From Atlantibacter hermannii (GTDB lineage Bacteria; Pseudomonadota; Gammaproteobacteria; Enterobacterales; Enterobacteriaceae): a stretch of DNA of 64,000 nucleotides. Positions within the stretch are counted from its first letter, which is position 1. Each line of letters opens with the position of its first letter. Below, piece after piece: positions 10,088 through 20,211 of this stretch. The notes under the pieces are model-generated. The model had not been told where the DNA came from and ran no database searches. It worked only from the letters and a program-made list of their open reading frames with translations. The position numbers were made by a program, and so were the translations under genes. Where the stretch lies: NCBI RefSeq assembly GCF_009907385.1, contig NZ_JAAATR010000003.1, positions 1-64,000 on the forward strand. The letters are read 5' to 3'.

Positions 10088-10109
10088 CCTCCCGGCCTGC
10101 GCCGGGAGG
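10088..10109. repeat. Perfect 9-bp hairpin after the isomerase-family gene
   Basis: CCTCCCGGC-CTGC-GCCGGGAGG. There is no T run on either side, so it is more like a REP-type or mRNA-stabilising element than an intrinsic terminator. It lies just after the stop codon at 10079. Confidence 0.6.
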
Positions 10110-10276
10110 AGAAAATTCGAACTGTGATCCCGGTCTTACCCACCCGCTGTTTTTTGCCATTTATGATGTGCGCGCGGCAGTTGCCCGAAGGTAGCGCTTT
10201 CCCTGGATCCCTAAACTCGTCGTCATTGGGGGTGTGCTCGAACCCCTGGCCATTCGACAAAATGAGGAATTAAAGA

Positions 10277-11311
10277 ATGAGTAACGCAATAACGATGGGG
10301 ATCCTCTGGCACCTTATCGGCGCGGCCAGCGCCGCCTGTTTTTACGCCCCTTTTAAGCAGGTAAAAAACTGGTCATGGGAAACCATGTGGTCAGTGGGCG
10401 GGTTGGTTTCGTGGATCGTGCTGCCCTGGGCAGTCAGCGCCGCGCTGCTGCCCGACTTCTGGTCCTACTACGGTTCGTTTAGCGCCTCCACGCTGCTGCC
10501 GGTATTCCTGTTCGGTGCAATGTGGGGCATCGGTAACATCAACTACGGCCTGACCATGCGCTATCTCGGCATGTCGATGGGCATCGGGATCGCCATCGGT
10601 ATCACCTTAATCGTCGGCACTCTGATGACGCCCATCCTTAACGGCAAGTTCGGCGTACTGGTCGGGACCCCTGGCGGCCAGATGACGCTGCTCGGTGTGT
10701 TTGTGGCGCTGATTGGCGTCGCGATCGTCACCCGTGCGGGCCAGCTCAAAGAGCGCCAGATGGGCATCAAAGCCGAAGAGTTCAACCTCAAAAAGGGGCT
10801 GATTCTGGCGGTGATGTGCGGCATTTTCTCTGCCGGGATGTCGTTTGCGATGGATGCGGCCAAACCGATGCATGAAGCCGCTGCGGCGTTAGGCGTCGAT
10901 CCGCTGTATGTCGCCCTGCCGAGCTACGTGGTAATCATGGGCGGCGGCGCGGTGATTAACCTCGGCTTCTGCTTTATCCGCCTGGCGAAAGTGCAGAACC
11001 TGTCGGTCCGCGCAGACTTCTCGCTGGCTAAGCCGTTAATTATCAGCAACGTGCTGTTCTCAATGCTGGCCGGTTTGATGTGGTATTTGCAGTTCTTCTT
11101 CTACGCCTGGGGCCATGCCAGAATCCCGGCGCAGTACGACTATATGAGCTGGATGCTGCACATGAGCTTCTATGTACTGTGCGGCGGCCTGGTCGGGCTG
11201 ATTATGAAAGAGTGGAAATCGGCGGGACGCCGTCCGGTGGGCGTACTGAGCATCGGTTGTGTGGTGATTATCATCGCCGCCAATATCGTTGGTCTGGGGA
11301 TGGCGAACTAA
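10277..11311 (+). CDS. rhaT: L-rhamnose/proton symporter
   Basis: 344 residues with about ten hydrophobic segments ([20 protein letters not shown] at the N-terminus, [20 protein letters not shown] at the C-terminus), the size and sequence of E. coli RhaT. It imports L-rhamnose across the inner membrane with protons. The ATG at 10277 is preceded by GAGGAATTAAAG. It converges with rhaR: the rhaT stop region overlaps the rhaR stop by four bases (11308-11311). In E. coli rhaT is activated by RhaS with CRP. Confidence 0.95.
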   Translation: MSNAITMGILWHLIGAASAACFYAPFKQVKNWSWETMWSVGGLVSWIVLPWAVSAALLPDFWSYYGSFSASTLLPVFLFGAMWGIGNINYGLTMRYLGMSMGIGIAIGITLIVGTLMTPILNGKFGVLVGTPGGQMTLLGVFVALIGVAIVTRAGQLKERQMGIKAEEFNLKKGLILAVMCGIFSAGMSFAMDAAKPMHEAAAALGVDPLYVALPSYVVIMGGGAVINLGFCFIRLAKVQNLSVRADFSLAKPLIISNVLFSMLAGLMWYLQFFFYAWGHARIPAQYDYMSWMLHMSFYVLCGGLVGLIMKEWKSAGRRPVGVLSIGCVVIIIAANIVGLGMAN

Positions 11312-12171
11312 CCCTCCCGCACGTCCTCGCGCTTTAACCATTCATGACACTGCTGACGCCACAACCGTGGCGTCACACCCGTTTCACGGGTAAACACCAC
11401 CGAAAAATAGTTACTGTCTTCAAAGCCGCAGCGCGAAGCGATATCGCTAATCAGCATCTCAGTATGGCGCAGCAGATATTGCGCCTGGCAGATCCGCAGC
11501 TGACGCAAATAATGGCTGATGGTCATCCCGGTTTGCTGGCGGAAGCGCTGGCGTAGCGGGCGCTCCTGCACCTGATGGCGCTGGCAAAATTCCTGCAAAT
11601 CAAAGGCGTTATTCACGCTGTTATCCAGGGCGGCAATCAGCAAATCCAACACTTCACCCCGATCTGGCGAACCGGCGCTATCCGGCTGATAGCGATGGCG
11701 GCGCAGCGTAATGCACAGCTGGAGAAACAGGCTCTCGCTGAGAGTACGCGACAGCGCATCGTCTTTCGGGCTTTCATGTTCGAGCTGGCTGATAATCTGT
11801 CGCGCCTGGGCGATGCCCTGGCTGTTCAGCCGCCAGCGCGGGTTAAGTTCCTGCGGCGTCAGTAACGCGTCCCAGTCCACATTGAGCGTGAGCCGTTCCG
11901 GGCAGTAGATGATGTTGTGCAGCACCAGATCGTTTACCGACTCATAGCTGTGGCGATCTTCCGCTTTGATATAAAACAGATCGCCGCAGGTGATGCGCCA
12001 GGGCCGATCGTTCAGAACGTGTAAACCGTTGCCACGCCACACCATCACCAGTTCGCAAAAATCGTGAGTATGTTCGGCGAACACGTTCTGCGGATAGCGG
12101 TCCGCCACCGCCACCGGCTGCATGGGCGAAGCGAAAAAATCGGCTTTTTTGAGGATCAACTGAGCGGCCAA
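11308..12171 (-). CDS. rhaR: AraC-family activator of rhaSR
   Basis: 287 residues. An N-terminal cupin that binds rhamnose ([19 protein letters not shown]) and a C-terminal AraC-type double helix-turn-helix ([20 protein letters not shown]). It activates rhaSR in E. coli. The best start is a TTG at 12171 ([15 protein letters not shown], aligned with MAHQLKLL of E. coli RhaR), preceded by a purine-rich GGGGG. It lies 136 bases downstream of rhaS, a wider gap than in E. coli. The C-terminal tail ([11 protein letters not shown]) overlaps the end of rhaT. Confidence 0.92.
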   Translation of the reverse strand: MAAQLILKKADFFASPMQPVAVADRYPQNVFAEHTHDFCELVMVWRGNGLHVLNDRPWRITCGDLFYIKAEDRHSYESVNDLVLHNIIYCPERLTLNVDWDALLTPQELNPRWRLNSQGIAQARQIISQLEHESPKDDALSRTLSESLFLQLCITLRRHRYQPDSAGSPDRGEVLDLLIAALDNSVNNAFDLQEFCQRHQVQERPLRQRFRQQTGMTISHYLRQLRICQAQYLLRHTEMLISDIASRCGFEDSNYFSVVFTRETGVTPRLWRQQCHEWLKREDVREG

Positions 12172-12307
12172 TGTTTGCCCCCGGAGTGAGTCAGCTTAGA
12201 AGTACGCAAGTCGCCCGCCGCGTAGCCTGTCAGGGCGGCGCGGCGGACCTGGTCGCAATCGGAAATTATTGAATGTCCAGAAGCAAAAAACGGTGATGCT
12301 GTTCGCG

Positions 12308-13144
12308 TTACTGGAGCTGGCGATCGCGGCCCTGTCGAATATCGCGCGGAGAGAAGCAAAACTCACGCTTAAAGAGTGTAGAAAAGTGATTACTGTCGCC
12401 GAAACCGCACTGATATGCGATATCCGTGACGCTTTCCTCGCTGTGGCGCAGCAGGTGGCGGGCGCGCATCAAACGCAGCCGATTCAGGTAACGCTGGGGC
12501 GTGAGCCCGGTTTGCTGCTTGAGCTGGCGATGCAGAGTACGCAGCGACAGGTCAAACTGTTCGGCCAACGTCTCCCAGCAGACTTCGCTGGCAAAATGCT
12601 CCTCCAGCCAGCCGATCATCATATTTAACCGGTTATCTGCGCCCGTCGACGAGTCGGCCAGACTGCCCTTGCGGATCAGAATCAGCAGTTGCATAAACAG
12701 GATTTCACGCTGAGCCAGGCTGTGGGTATCGCTGGCGTTTCCTAATATCTCCAGATCGGCCAGTAAATTTTTCACCTGCGCCAGCACCTGCGACGGCACG
12801 CGCCAGTGCGACGGGTAAATGCCGTCCTGCTCCTGAGGCAGCAGTTTATCCAGCCCGGCGAGGAAGCTGAACGCGTCAGGCGCGCGATACAGGACGTTGG
12901 TCAGGCATAAATTCTCGGTATGTTCGAACAGATGCCTGTCGTGATCGCGCACAAAGCACACCGAGCCGCCGCTCAGGGTATAGGGCTGACCATTAAAGAT
13001 ATGCGCCCCGGTGCCGTGCTCGACAATAACGATTTCATAAAAATCATGGTGATGTTCCGGGAAAGCCGACTGCGGCAAACGAGGCTCAATCGCCACGGTC
13101 GCGGCGCTACACGGGAAAAAATCGCTGCATGTTAAGACGGTCAT
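12308..13144 (-). CDS. rhaS: AraC-family activator of rhaBAD and rhaT
   Basis: 278 residues, the E. coli RhaS length. An N-terminal cupin ([19 protein letters not shown]) and a C-terminal double HTH ([20 protein letters not shown], then [11 protein letters not shown]). RhaS binds rhamnose and activates rhaBAD and rhaT with CRP. The start is the ATG at 13144 with GGAGGTGAAA upstream; the longer in-frame extension to 13201 is not conserved. It is divergent from rhaB, sharing a 289-bp regulatory region. Confidence 0.95.
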   Translation of the reverse strand: MTVLTCSDFFPCSAATVAIEPRLPQSAFPEHHHDFYEIVIVEHGTGAHIFNGQPYTLSGGSVCFVRDHDRHLFEHTENLCLTNVLYRAPDAFSFLAGLDKLLPQEQDGIYPSHWRVPSQVLAQVKNLLADLEILGNASDTHSLAQREILFMQLLILIRKGSLADSSTGADNRLNMMIGWLEEHFASEVCWETLAEQFDLSLRTLHRQLKQQTGLTPQRYLNRLRLMRARHLLRHSEESVTDIAYQCGFGDSNHFSTLFKREFCFSPRDIRQGRDRQLQ

Positions 13145-13303
13145 TTTCACCTCCCACCAATGAAATTTCGCTTGATAGTAGATAACCGCCCCCCGCCGCA
13201 CCTTAACTTTTCGACGCTAAACGGCGCAAATTGTGTTCGTTTTTTAAGAATCCACGGGAAAGATCGGGAATTGCGGCAAGGCTCACAACACGCCTGAAAT
13301 ACA

Positions 13304-13325
13304 AACTGTGAATTCCCTCACGTTC
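13304..13325. promoter_or_regulatory. CRP site in the rhaS-rhaB intergenic region
   Basis: TGTGA-ATTCCC-TCACG at 13307-13322, an almost perfect CRP core. It matches in place and sequence the CRP site next to the RhaS site of E. coli rhaBAD. Confidence 0.8.
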
Positions 13326-13376
13326 ACCTTTGGCTTCTTGCCAGTGCGGGTTTGACGTTGTCAGTAGCGAGAAGGT
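13326..13376 (+). promoter_or_regulatory. RhaS-binding inverted repeat of the rhaBAD promoter
   Basis: Two 17-bp half sites, ACCTTTGGCTTCTTGCC (13326-13342) and the inverted GTCAGTAGCGAGAAGGT (13360-13376), correspond to the RhaS half sites of E. coli rhaBAD. The E. coli spacer is 16 bases by my recollection and here I count 17. A TAGACT -10-like element follows at about 13396. Confidence 0.7.
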
Positions 13377-13433
13377 GACGCGCCAGGCTTCTTTTTAGAC
13401 TGATGGGCAATGATTCAGATAAGGATTACCATC

Positions 13434-14903
13434 ATGTCTATTCGACATAGCGTTGCGGTCGACCTGGGCGCCTCAAGCGGCCGCGTGATGCTGGCGCGCT
13501 TCGACACCGGCAGCCGCGATCTGCAATTAACAGAGATCCACCGTTTCACCAACGCGCTCATTCGCGACGGGGAGTTTGACTGCTGGGACGTGGACGCGCT
13601 GGAAAGCGAAATTCGTTTCGGCCTGCAAAAAGCCTGCGAACAGGGCGTCGCCATCGACAGCATTGGTATTGATACCTGGGGCGTTGACGTGGTGCTGCTG
13701 GATGGGCAGGGCCAGCGCGTCGGCCCGGCGGTGGCCTATCGCGACAGCCGCACCGACGGCATTATGCAGCAGGCGTGCGAATCTCTGGGCCGTGAAGAGA
13801 TCTATCGCCGCACCGGTATTCAGTTTTTGCCCTTTAATACCCTGTACCAGCTGCGCGCGCTGACCCAACAGCAGCCGGAACGGGTGGATAGCGTGGCGCA
13901 TGCCCTGCTGATGCCTGATTACCTGTGCTATCGCCTGACCGGGGTGATGAACTGGGAATACACCAACGCCACCACGACCCAACTGGTCAATATCAATACG
14001 GATAGCTGGGACGAAACGCTGCTGGAATGGGCGGGCGTACCGGCGCGCTGGTTCGGCACACCGAGCCATCCGGGCAGCGTGGTCGGCCATTGGGTGTGCG
14101 CCCAGGGGAATGCTATCCCGGTGGTTGCCGTCGCGACCCATGACACCGCCAGCGCCGTCATCGCCGCGCCGCTGGAAGGCAACGACGCCGCGTATCTCTC
14201 TTCCGGCACCTGGTCGTTGATGGGCTTTGAGAGCAAAACCCCTTATGCCCACGCCGACGCGCTGGCTGCCAATATCACCAATGAAGGCGGCGCGGAAGGC
14301 CGCTACCGGGTGTTAAAAAATATCATGGGGCTGTGGCTGCTCCAGCGCGTCACCAAAGAGCATAACATCACCGATCTGCCCGCGCTGATTGAACAGGCCC
14401 GCCAGCTGCCAGCCTGCCGCTGCGTGATCAACCCGAACGACGATCGGTTTATCAATCCGCATAACATGAGCCAGGAAATCCAGGCCGCATGCCGGGAGAG
14501 CAATCAGCCCGTCCCGCAAACCGGGGCGGAGCTGGCACGCACTATTTTCGATAGCCTGGCGCTGCTGTATGCCGACGTGCTGCACGAACTGGCGCGGCTG
14601 CGCGGCAAACCGTTTACCCGCCTGCATATTGTCGGCGGCGGCAGCCAGAATCATTTTCTCAACCAGCTGTGCGCCGATGCCTGCGGGCTGCCGGTTTCCG
14701 CCGGGCCCATCGAGGCCTCGACCCTCGGCAACATCGGCTGCCAGCTGATGGCGCTGGACGATATCTTTGACGTCGACGACTTCCGCCGCGTCATCAAACA
14801 GACCCACTCACTCACCACTTTTACGCCCAATCAACATAGCGAAATTGCCCGCGTTGCTGCGCAGTTTCAGCAAACCCATCAAACAAAGGAGCTTTGCGCA
14901 TGA
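13434..14903 (+). CDS. rhaB: L-rhamnulokinase
   Basis: 489 residues, identical in length to E. coli RhaB. An FGGY-family kinase that phosphorylates L-rhamnulose at O-1. N-terminal ATPase motif [17 protein letters not shown], then [15 protein letters not shown], substrate-region [14 protein letters not shown], and C-terminal nucleotide motif [19 protein letters not shown]. The start at 13434 ([12 protein letters not shown]) has AAGGA upstream and fits the family better than the in-frame codon at 13410. The TGA overlaps the ATG of rhaA. Confidence 0.96.
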   Translation: MSIRHSVAVDLGASSGRVMLARFDTGSRDLQLTEIHRFTNALIRDGEFDCWDVDALESEIRFGLQKACEQGVAIDSIGIDTWGVDVVLLDGQGQRVGPAVAYRDSRTDGIMQQACESLGREEIYRRTGIQFLPFNTLYQLRALTQQQPERVDSVAHALLMPDYLCYRLTGVMNWEYTNATTTQLVNINTDSWDETLLEWAGVPARWFGTPSHPGSVVGHWVCAQGNAIPVVAVATHDTASAVIAAPLEGNDAAYLSSGTWSLMGFESKTPYAHADALAANITNEGGAEGRYRVLKNIMGLWLLQRVTKEHNITDLPALIEQARQLPACRCVINPNDDRFINPHNMSQEIQAACRESNQPVPQTGAELARTIFDSLALLYADVLHELARLRGKPFTRLHIVGGGSQNHFLNQLCADACGLPVSAGPIEASTLGNIGCQLMALDDIFDVDDFRRVIKQTHSLTTFTPNQHSEIARVAAQFQQTHQTKELCA

Positions 14904-16159
14904 CTACTTCTATTAATCAGGCATGGGAACTGGCTAAACAGCGTTTTGCCGCCGTTGGTGTTGATGCCGAACAGGCTCTTGCGGCCCTCGATCGTCTGCC
15001 GGTCTCGATGCACTGCTGGCAGGGCGACGACGTCGCCGGTTTCGAAAACCCGGAAGGTTCTCTGACCGGCGGCATCCAGGCCACCGGCAACTATCCGGGC
15101 AAAGCGCGTAACGCCACCGAGCTGCGCGCCGATCTGGAGCAGGCGATGAGCCTGATCCCTGGCCCGAAACGCCTGAATCTGCACGCGATCTATCTGGAAT
15201 CCGATACGCCGGTAGAGCGCAACGCCATCAAACCGGAACACTTCAAAAACTGGGTGGAATGGGCCAAAAAACAGCACATTGGCCTCGATTTTAACCCGTC
15301 CTGCTTCTCGCATCCGCTGAGCGCCGACGGTTTTACCTTGTCCCACGCTAACGATGACATTCGGCAGTTCTGGATCGACCACTGCAAAGCCAGCCGCCGC
15401 ATTTCCGCTTATTTCGGCGAACAGCTGGGCACCCCGTCAGTCATGAACATCTGGATCCCGGACGGCATGAAAGATGTGCCGGTGGATCGTCTTGGCCCGC
15501 GTCAGCGCCTGATCGCCGCGCTGGATGAGGTGATCAGCGAGAAGTTCGACGATGCCCACCATATCGACGCCGTTGAAAGCAAACTGTTCGGCATTGGCGC
15601 AGAAAGCTACACCGTCGGCTCCAATGAGTTTTATATGGGCTACGCCGCCAGCCGCCAGACCGCGCTGTGCCTGGACGCAGGCCACTTCCACCCGACCGAA
15701 GTCATTTCTGACAAGATTTCCGCCGCCATGCTGTATGTGCCGCGTCTGCTGCTGCACGTCAGCCGCCCGGTGCGCTGGGACAGCGACCACGTAGTGCTGC
15801 TGGATGATGAAACCCAGGCCATCGCCAGCGAAATCATTCGCCATGACCTGTTCGACCGCGTGCATATCGGCCTCGACTTCTTCGACGCCTCGATTAACCG
15901 CATCGCGGCGTGGGTTATCGGCACACGCAACATGAAAAAAGCCCTGTTGCGCGCCCTGCTGGAACCGACCGATCACCTGCGCAAGCTGGAGCTGAACGGC
16001 GATTACACCGCCCGTCTGGCGCTGCTGGAAGAGCAGAAATCCCTGCCGTGGCAGGCGGTGTGGGAAATGTACTGCCAGCGCAACGATACCCCGGCGGGCA
16101 GCGAATGGCTGGAAAGCGTCCGCGCCTACGAAGAAAGCGTTCTGCGCAAACGCGCGTAA
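14900..16159 (+). CDS. rhaA: L-rhamnose isomerase
   Basis: 419 residues as in E. coli RhaA. It converts L-rhamnose to L-rhamnulose with a divalent metal. Conserved blocks include [60 protein letters not shown] and [20 protein letters not shown], which carry the metal ligands. The start at 14900 overlaps the rhaB stop (ATGA); the in-frame codon at 14894 is rejected. A GGGGCC-rich hairpin lies between it and rhaD. Confidence 0.96.
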   Translation: MTTSINQAWELAKQRFAAVGVDAEQALAALDRLPVSMHCWQGDDVAGFENPEGSLTGGIQATGNYPGKARNATELRADLEQAMSLIPGPKRLNLHAIYLESDTPVERNAIKPEHFKNWVEWAKKQHIGLDFNPSCFSHPLSADGFTLSHANDDIRQFWIDHCKASRRISAYFGEQLGTPSVMNIWIPDGMKDVPVDRLGPRQRLIAALDEVISEKFDDAHHIDAVESKLFGIGAESYTVGSNEFYMGYAASRQTALCLDAGHFHPTEVISDKISAAMLYVPRLLLHVSRPVRWDSDHVVLLDDETQAIASEIIRHDLFDRVHIGLDFFDASINRIAAWVIGTRNMKKALLRALLEPTDHLRKLELNGDYTARLALLEEQKSLPWQAVWEMYCQRNDTPAGSEWLESVRAYEESVLRKRA

Positions 16160-16178
16160 CGCACAACGACTCAGGTTC

Positions 16179-16199
16179 ACAGGGGCCGCTGGCTGGCCC
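16179..16199. repeat. Small GC hairpin between rhaA and rhaD
   Basis: GGGGCC-GCTGGCT-GGCCCC. No T run follows on the + strand, so it is more likely an mRNA-processing or stabilising hairpin within the rhaBAD message than a terminator. Confidence 0.45.
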
Positions 16200-16217
16200 C
16201 GTAAAGGAAACAACACT

Positions 16218-17042
16218 ATGCAGACTATTATTCATTCCTGGTTCGTTCAGGGCATGATCAAAGCCACCACCGACGCCTGGCTGAAGGGTTGGGACGAGCG
16301 CAACGGCGGTAACTTAACGCTGCGCCTGGATGAGGCGGATATCGCGGATTATCAGGCCGATTTTCACGCACAACCGCGCTATATCGCCCTCAGCCAGCCG
16401 ATGCCGCTGCTGGCGAACACCCCGTTTATCGTCACCGGATCCGGCAAATTCTTCCGCAACGTGCAACTGGCCCCGGCGGCCAACCTTGGCATCGTTAAAG
16501 TCGACAGCGACGGCGCGGGTTATCACATTCTGTGGGGGCTGGAAGAGAGCGCGGTGCCGACCTCTGAGCTTCCGGCGCACTTCCTCTCCCACTGCGAGCG
16601 CATCAACGCGACCCAGGGCAAAGACCGCGTGATTATGCACTGCCATGCCACCAACCTGATTGCGCTGACCTATGTGCTGGAAAACCGCACCGACGTCATT
16701 ACCCGCAAACTGTGGGAAGGCAGCACCGAGTGTTTAGTGGTATTCCCGGATGGCGTGGGCATTCTGCCGTGGATGGTGCCGGGTACAGATGAAATCGGCC
16801 AGGCCACCGCGCACGAAATGGGTAAACATTCTCTGGTGCTGTGGCCGTTCCACGGGGTATTCGGCAGCGGACCGACCCTTGATGAAGCCTTCGGCCTGAT
16901 TGACACCGCCGAGAAATCCGCCGAAATCCTGGTGAAAGTGATCTCCATGGGCGGCATGAAACAAACCATCTCCCGCGATGAACTGATCGCGCTGGGCAAA
17001 CGCTTTGGCGTTACCCCGCTCGCCAGCGCGCTGGAACTGTAA
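16218..17042 (+). CDS. rhaD: L-rhamnulose-1-phosphate aldolase
   Basis: 274 residues, a class II zinc aldolase. It splits L-rhamnulose 1-phosphate into dihydroxyacetone phosphate and L-lactaldehyde. Zinc-binding histidines are in [11 protein letters not shown] and [11 protein letters not shown]; the N-terminus [20 protein letters not shown] and the glycine-rich [11 protein letters not shown] match E. coli RhaD. The product lactaldehyde is the substrate of the fucO-like gene 12 bases downstream, which links the two steps in one transcript. Confidence 0.96.
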   Translation: MQTIIHSWFVQGMIKATTDAWLKGWDERNGGNLTLRLDEADIADYQADFHAQPRYIALSQPMPLLANTPFIVTGSGKFFRNVQLAPAANLGIVKVDSDGAGYHILWGLEESAVPTSELPAHFLSHCERINATQGKDRVIMHCHATNLIALTYVLENRTDVITRKLWEGSTECLVVFPDGVGILPWMVPGTDEIGQATAHEMGKHSLVLWPFHGVFGSGPTLDEAFGLIDTAEKSAEILVKVISMGGMKQTISRDELIALGKRFGVTPLASALEL

Positions 17043-17054
17043 AGGAAGACAACC

Positions 17055-18203
17055 ATGAGCTTTTTATTAGCATTGCCGAAAATCAGCCTGCATGGCGCAG
17101 GTGCGATTGGCGATATGGTCAAACTGATCGCCGGGAAAAAATGGGGCAAAGCGCTGATCGTCACTGACGGGCAGCTGGTGAAAATGGGCCTGCTGGACAG
17201 CCTGTTTACCGCGCTGGACGCCCATCAGCTTTCGTACCAGCTGTTCGATAACGTCTTCCCTAATCCGACGGAAGCCCTGGTGCAGCAGGGGTTCGCGGCG
17301 TTTAACGAGGCGCAGTGCGATTACATCATCGCTTTCGGCGGCGGCAGCCCGATTGATACCGCCAAAGCGGTGAAGATTCTGACCGCCAATCCGGGGCCAT
17401 CCACTGCTTACTCCGGCGTCGGCAAAGTGACCCATCCGGGCGTGCCGCTGGTGGCGATTAACACCACCGCCGGAACGGCGGCGGAGATGACCAGCAATGC
17501 GGTGATCATCGACAGCGAGCGCCAGGTAAAAGAGGTGATTATCGACCCGAATATCATCCCGGATATCGCCGTAGATGACGCCAGCGTAATGCTGGATATC
17601 CCGGCTGCCGTCACCGCCGCAACCGGTATGGACGCCCTGACCCACGCGGTAGAAGCCTATGTCTCGGTGGGCGCGCATCCGCTGACCGACGCCAACGCGC
17701 TGGAAGCCATCCGTTTAATCAGCCAGTGGCTGCCGCAGGCGGTGGACAACGGTCACAATCTGCAAGCGCGCGAAATGATGGCGTATGGGCAGTATCTGGC
17801 GGGAATGGCGTTTAACAGCGCCGGGCTTGGCCTGGTGCACGCGCTGGCGCATCAGCCAGGCGCGACGCATAACCTGCCGCACGGCGTCTGCAACGCGATC
17901 CTGCTGCCGGTGATTGAAAACTTTAACCGCCCGAACGCCGTGGCGCGTTTTGCGCGAATCGCTCAGGCGATGGGCGTGGATATTCACGGATTAACCGACG
18001 AGCAAGCCAGCCATCAGGCCATCGAGGCAATCCGCGCGCTGTCTGCCCGCGTCGGCATTCCGTCAGGTTTCGCCGCGCTGGGCGTGACCAAAACGGATAT
18101 CGAAGGCTGGCTGGATAAAGCGCTCGCCGATCCGTGCGCGCCGTGCAACCCGCGTACCGCCTCCCGTGACGAGGTGCGGGCGCTGTACCTGGAGGCATTA
18201 TGA
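17055..18203 (+). CDS. fucO: Lactaldehyde reductase (iron-dependent alcohol dehydrogenase)
   Basis: 382 residues, the length of E. coli FucO. It reduces L-lactaldehyde to L-1,2-propanediol with NADH during anaerobic growth on rhamnose or fucose. NAD-binding [28 protein letters not shown], and the iron-binding region [20 protein letters not shown] are present. In E. coli K-12 fucO belongs to the fuc regulon. Here it lies inside the rha operon, between rhaD and rhaM, so lactaldehyde disposal is under RhaS control (inferred). The TGA overlaps the ATG of rhaM. Confidence 0.92.
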   Translation: MSFLLALPKISLHGAGAIGDMVKLIAGKKWGKALIVTDGQLVKMGLLDSLFTALDAHQLSYQLFDNVFPNPTEALVQQGFAAFNEAQCDYIIAFGGGSPIDTAKAVKILTANPGPSTAYSGVGKVTHPGVPLVAINTTAGTAAEMTSNAVIIDSERQVKEVIIDPNIIPDIAVDDASVMLDIPAAVTAATGMDALTHAVEAYVSVGAHPLTDANALEAIRLISQWLPQAVDNGHNLQAREMMAYGQYLAGMAFNSAGLGLVHALAHQPGATHNLPHGVCNAILLPVIENFNRPNAVARFARIAQAMGVDIHGLTDEQASHQAIEAIRALSARVGIPSGFAALGVTKTDIEGWLDKALADPCAPCNPRTASRDEVRALYLEAL

Positions 18204-18514
18204 TCCGCAAAGCCTTTGTGATGCAGGTGAACCCCGATGCCCATGAAGAGTATCAACGCCGCCATTCGCCGATTTGGCCAGAGCTGGAGGCGGTTCTTAA
18301 GCAGCACGGTGCTCATCACTATGCTATTTATCTCGATGCACAGCGTAACCTGCTTTTTGCAACCGTAGAGATCGAGTCAGAAGCCCGCTGGAATGCGGTG
18401 GCGGAGACCGAGGTATGCCAGCGCTGGTGGAAACACATGCGTGAAGTGATGCCGAGCAACCCGGATAACAGCCCGGTAAGCCAAGAACTAAAAGAAGTGT
18501 TTTACCTGAAGTAA
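18200..18514 (+). CDS. rhaM: L-rhamnose mutarotase
   Basis: 104 residues, the size of E. coli RhaM (YiiL). It interconverts the alpha and beta anomers of L-rhamnose, feeding the isomerase. The family features are [20 protein letters not shown], the [10 protein letters not shown]-like segment ([20 protein letters not shown]) and the C-terminal [17 protein letters not shown]. It starts within the fucO stop (ATGA) and ends at a strong terminator, closing the rhaBAD-fucO-rhaM operon. Confidence 0.95.
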   Translation: MIRKAFVMQVNPDAHEEYQRRHSPIWPELEAVLKQHGAHHYAIYLDAQRNLLFATVEIESEARWNAVAETEVCQRWWKHMREVMPSNPDNSPVSQELKEVFYLK

Positions 18515-18521
18515 GTCAATC

Positions 18522-18550
18522 AGCCCGGCAAACAAAGCCGGGCTTTTTTA
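18522..18550. terminator. Terminator between rhaM and the XRE-cupin gene
   Basis: AGCCCGGC-AACAAA-type loop-GCCGGGCT followed by TTTTTT. It terminates the rha operon on the + strand. It lies against the convergent stop of the XRE-cupin gene and may work in both directions. Confidence 0.85.
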
Positions 18551-19096
18551 ATTCTGTTCCGCCACCAGCAGGGCCTGGGTATCCGGCTCCAGCGCCTTAA
18601 AGATGTGCTGGCGATCGGCGGGGTAGCAGATGTAATCCCCCTCGCCCAACTCCTCCGGCGCTTCCGTCAGCCCCACCATCGCGCGCCCCTTCGTCACGAT
18701 AATATGCTCCACCGACCCCGGCGGATGCGGCTGAGAAATGCGATCGGCTCCCGGCTGCGTCAGCAGCAGATATACGTCGCGCCGCGCTCCAGGCGGGCAG
18801 GCGGCCAGCAGGGTCGCCTGATAGTTGGCTTCCCCGGCGATCACTTTCATCCCCTCGCCACGACGGATCACCTGCGTGGCAGGCAACTGCGGCTCCAGCA
18901 GGCGGGCAAACGGAATATCCAGCGCCACGCACAACGCCCACAGGGTCTCCAGGCTGGGGTTGCCGTTGCCGGACTCCAGCTGCGACAGGGTGGATTTGGC
19001 GATCCCGGCGCGGCGGGCGATTTCCGCCAGCGACAGCCCGGTGCGCAGGCGTTCCCGCACCAGGCTTTTGGCAATAACGCTGATTGGCTGCGTCAT
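18548..19096 (-). CDS. XRE-cupin transcriptional regulator, divergent from azlCD
   Basis: 182 residues from the chosen ATG at 19096 (MTQPISVIAKSLVRERLRTG), which has AAGGGG upstream; in-frame codons reach 19162. Residues about 10-65 form an XRE helix-turn-helix (LSLAEIARRAGIAKSTLSQL, ESGNGNPSLETLWALC). Residues about 100-180 form a cupin (HPPGSVEHIIVTKGRAMVGL, EGDYICYPADRQHIFKAL). This domain pair is common beside azlCD exporters. A 13-bp perfect palindrome lies just upstream and a role as local, autoregulated regulator is inferred. The ligand is unknown. Confidence 0.82.
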   Translation of the reverse strand: MTQPISVIAKSLVRERLRTGLSLAEIARRAGIAKSTLSQLESGNGNPSLETLWALCVALDIPFARLLEPQLPATQVIRRGEGMKVIAGEANYQATLLAACPPGARRDVYLLLTQPGADRISQPHPPGSVEHIIVTKGRAMVGLTEAPEELGEGDYICYPADRQHIFKALEPDTQALLVAEQN

Positions 19097-19120
19097 AAAG
19101 GGCCCCTTGTTCGATAAAAC

Positions 19121-19133
19121 GAACGAATCGTTC
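19121..19133. promoter_or_regulatory. Palindromic operator candidate between the XRE-cupin gene and azlC
   Basis: GAACGA-A-TCGTTC, a perfect 6-1-6 palindrome 25 bases upstream of the regulator start, with related GTTCG/CGAAC motifs repeated through 19109-19182. It is a likely binding site of the XRE regulator on the divergent promoters. Confidence 0.55.
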
Positions 19134-19197
19134 ATCTTGATAAACTGTTCGGATGCGTTCATTATAATGGATAAACGTTCGATATGGCTAAAGACAC

Positions 19198-19857
19198 ATG
19201 AAACACGCGTTCTCCTCCCTCAAAGGCGACACCATCAAAGCGATCCTGCTGGTTTGTCTGGCCGTCGGCGTCGTGGGCATGTCCTACGGCTCGCTGGCGA
19301 TGGCATATGGCTTCCCGATTTGGGTGCCGTTTGTGTTGTCGGTATCGGTTTTAGCGGGCGCGTCGGAATTCCTGTTTATCGGCATCGTCGCCAGCGGCGG
19401 CAATCCGCTGGCCGCGGCAGCGGCGGGTTTGCTGGTTAACGCCCGGCATATTCCGTTCGGCGTAACGGTGCGCGATCTGGTGGGTAAACGCGCTGCCAGC
19501 TATCTGGGCTGCCATATCATGAATGATGAAAGCGTGGTGTTTGGCCTGTCGCAGCCTACCCCGGAACAGCGCAAAGCCGCCTACTGGCTGTGCGGCCTTG
19601 GCGTAGCGATTATCTGGCCGCTGGGGGCGCTGCTGGGTGCAGCCGTCGGCAAACTGTTGCCCGCGCCGGAAACCATCGGCCTGGACGCGGTCTTCCCCGC
19701 CATCCTGCTGGCGCTGGTGGTCCCAGCCTTTAAAAACCGCACGACCCTGATCCGCGCCTGTAGCGGCGCGGCGTTATCGCTTGCCGCCGTGCCTTTCGCC
19801 CCCGTCGGGTTACCGGTTTTGCTGTCGCTGTTTGGCCTACTGACGAGGAAGAAATAA
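19198..19857 (+). CDS. azlC: AzlC-family amino-acid exporter, large subunit
   Basis: 219 residues, with about six hydrophobic segments. AzlC/YgaZ signatures are LAGASEFLFIGIVASGGNPL and LLVNARHIPFGVTVRDL, followed by NDESVVFGLSQPTPEQRKAA. With AzlD it forms a two-component exporter of branched-chain amino acids (or methionine in the YgaZH group). The substrate here is not established. The TAA overlaps the ATG of azlD (TAATG). Confidence 0.88.
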   Translation: MKHAFSSLKGDTIKAILLVCLAVGVVGMSYGSLAMAYGFPIWVPFVLSVSVLAGASEFLFIGIVASGGNPLAAAAAGLLVNARHIPFGVTVRDLVGKRAASYLGCHIMNDESVVFGLSQPTPEQRKAAYWLCGLGVAIIWPLGALLGAAVGKLLPAPETIGLDAVFPAILLALVVPAFKNRTTLIRACSGAALSLAAVPFAPVGLPVLLSLFGLLTRKK

Positions 19858-20180
19858 TGGAAAACATGACGCTGTTCATCGTCGGGATTGCGGTGTTATC
19901 GGCAGGCACCTATCTGATGCGGCTCGGCGGGGCGAAGCTGGGCAGCCGGTTAGCGCTTTCCGCACGATCTCAGGCGCTGCTTTCCGACGCGGCAACGGTG
20001 CTGCTGTTTTCGGTCGCGCTGGCCACCACGTTTTATGAGGGCGAGCACTTTGCCGGAATGGCGCGGGTGCTGGGGGTGGCGTTTGCGGTGTTCCTCGCCT
20101 GGCGCAAGATGCCGTTAATCGTGGTGATTATCGCGGCGGCGGTGGTAACGGCGCTGCTGCGCCTGGCGGATGTACATTAG
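19857..20180 (+). CDS. azlD: AzlD-family exporter small subunit
   Basis: 107 residues, with about four hydrophobic segments (LFIVGIAVLSAGTYLMRLGG, LLSDAATVLLFSVALATTFY, LIVVIIAAAVVTALLRL). Size and order fit AzlD/YgaH, the small partner of AzlC. It overlaps azlC by one base and is followed by a terminator shared with the convergent fdhD. Confidence 0.85.
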   Translation: MENMTLFIVGIAVLSAGTYLMRLGGAKLGSRLALSARSQALLSDAATVLLFSVALATTFYEGEHFAGMARVLGVAFAVFLAWRKMPLIVVIIAAAVVTALLRLADVH

Positions 20181-20183
20181 AAA

Positions 20184-20211
20184 GCCGCCCCTGTGAAGGC
20201 GGCCAAAAAAA
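20184..20211. terminator. Terminator between azlD and fdhD
   Basis: GCCGCC-CCTGTGAA-GGCGGC. The loop region is followed by an A run on the + strand, so the T run is on the minus strand, upstream of the stem for azlCD. It may mainly act as a convergent-gene barrier. The assignment to one gene is uncertain. Confidence 0.5.

Noticed and set aside
9105-10160. 351-codon minus-strand ORF across the isomerase-family gene
   Set aside because: Shadow of the + strand gene, with composition typical of antisense frames.
11308-11311. Possible frameshift at the rhaT/rhaR junction
   Set aside because: The stops simply overlap by four bases on opposite strands; both proteins have full family length.
13261-13300. 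Second CRP-like site (reverse TGTGAGCCTTGCCGCA) in the rhaS-rhaB region
   Set aside because: One half is poor; not strong enough to list, although rhaSR should have its own CRP site.
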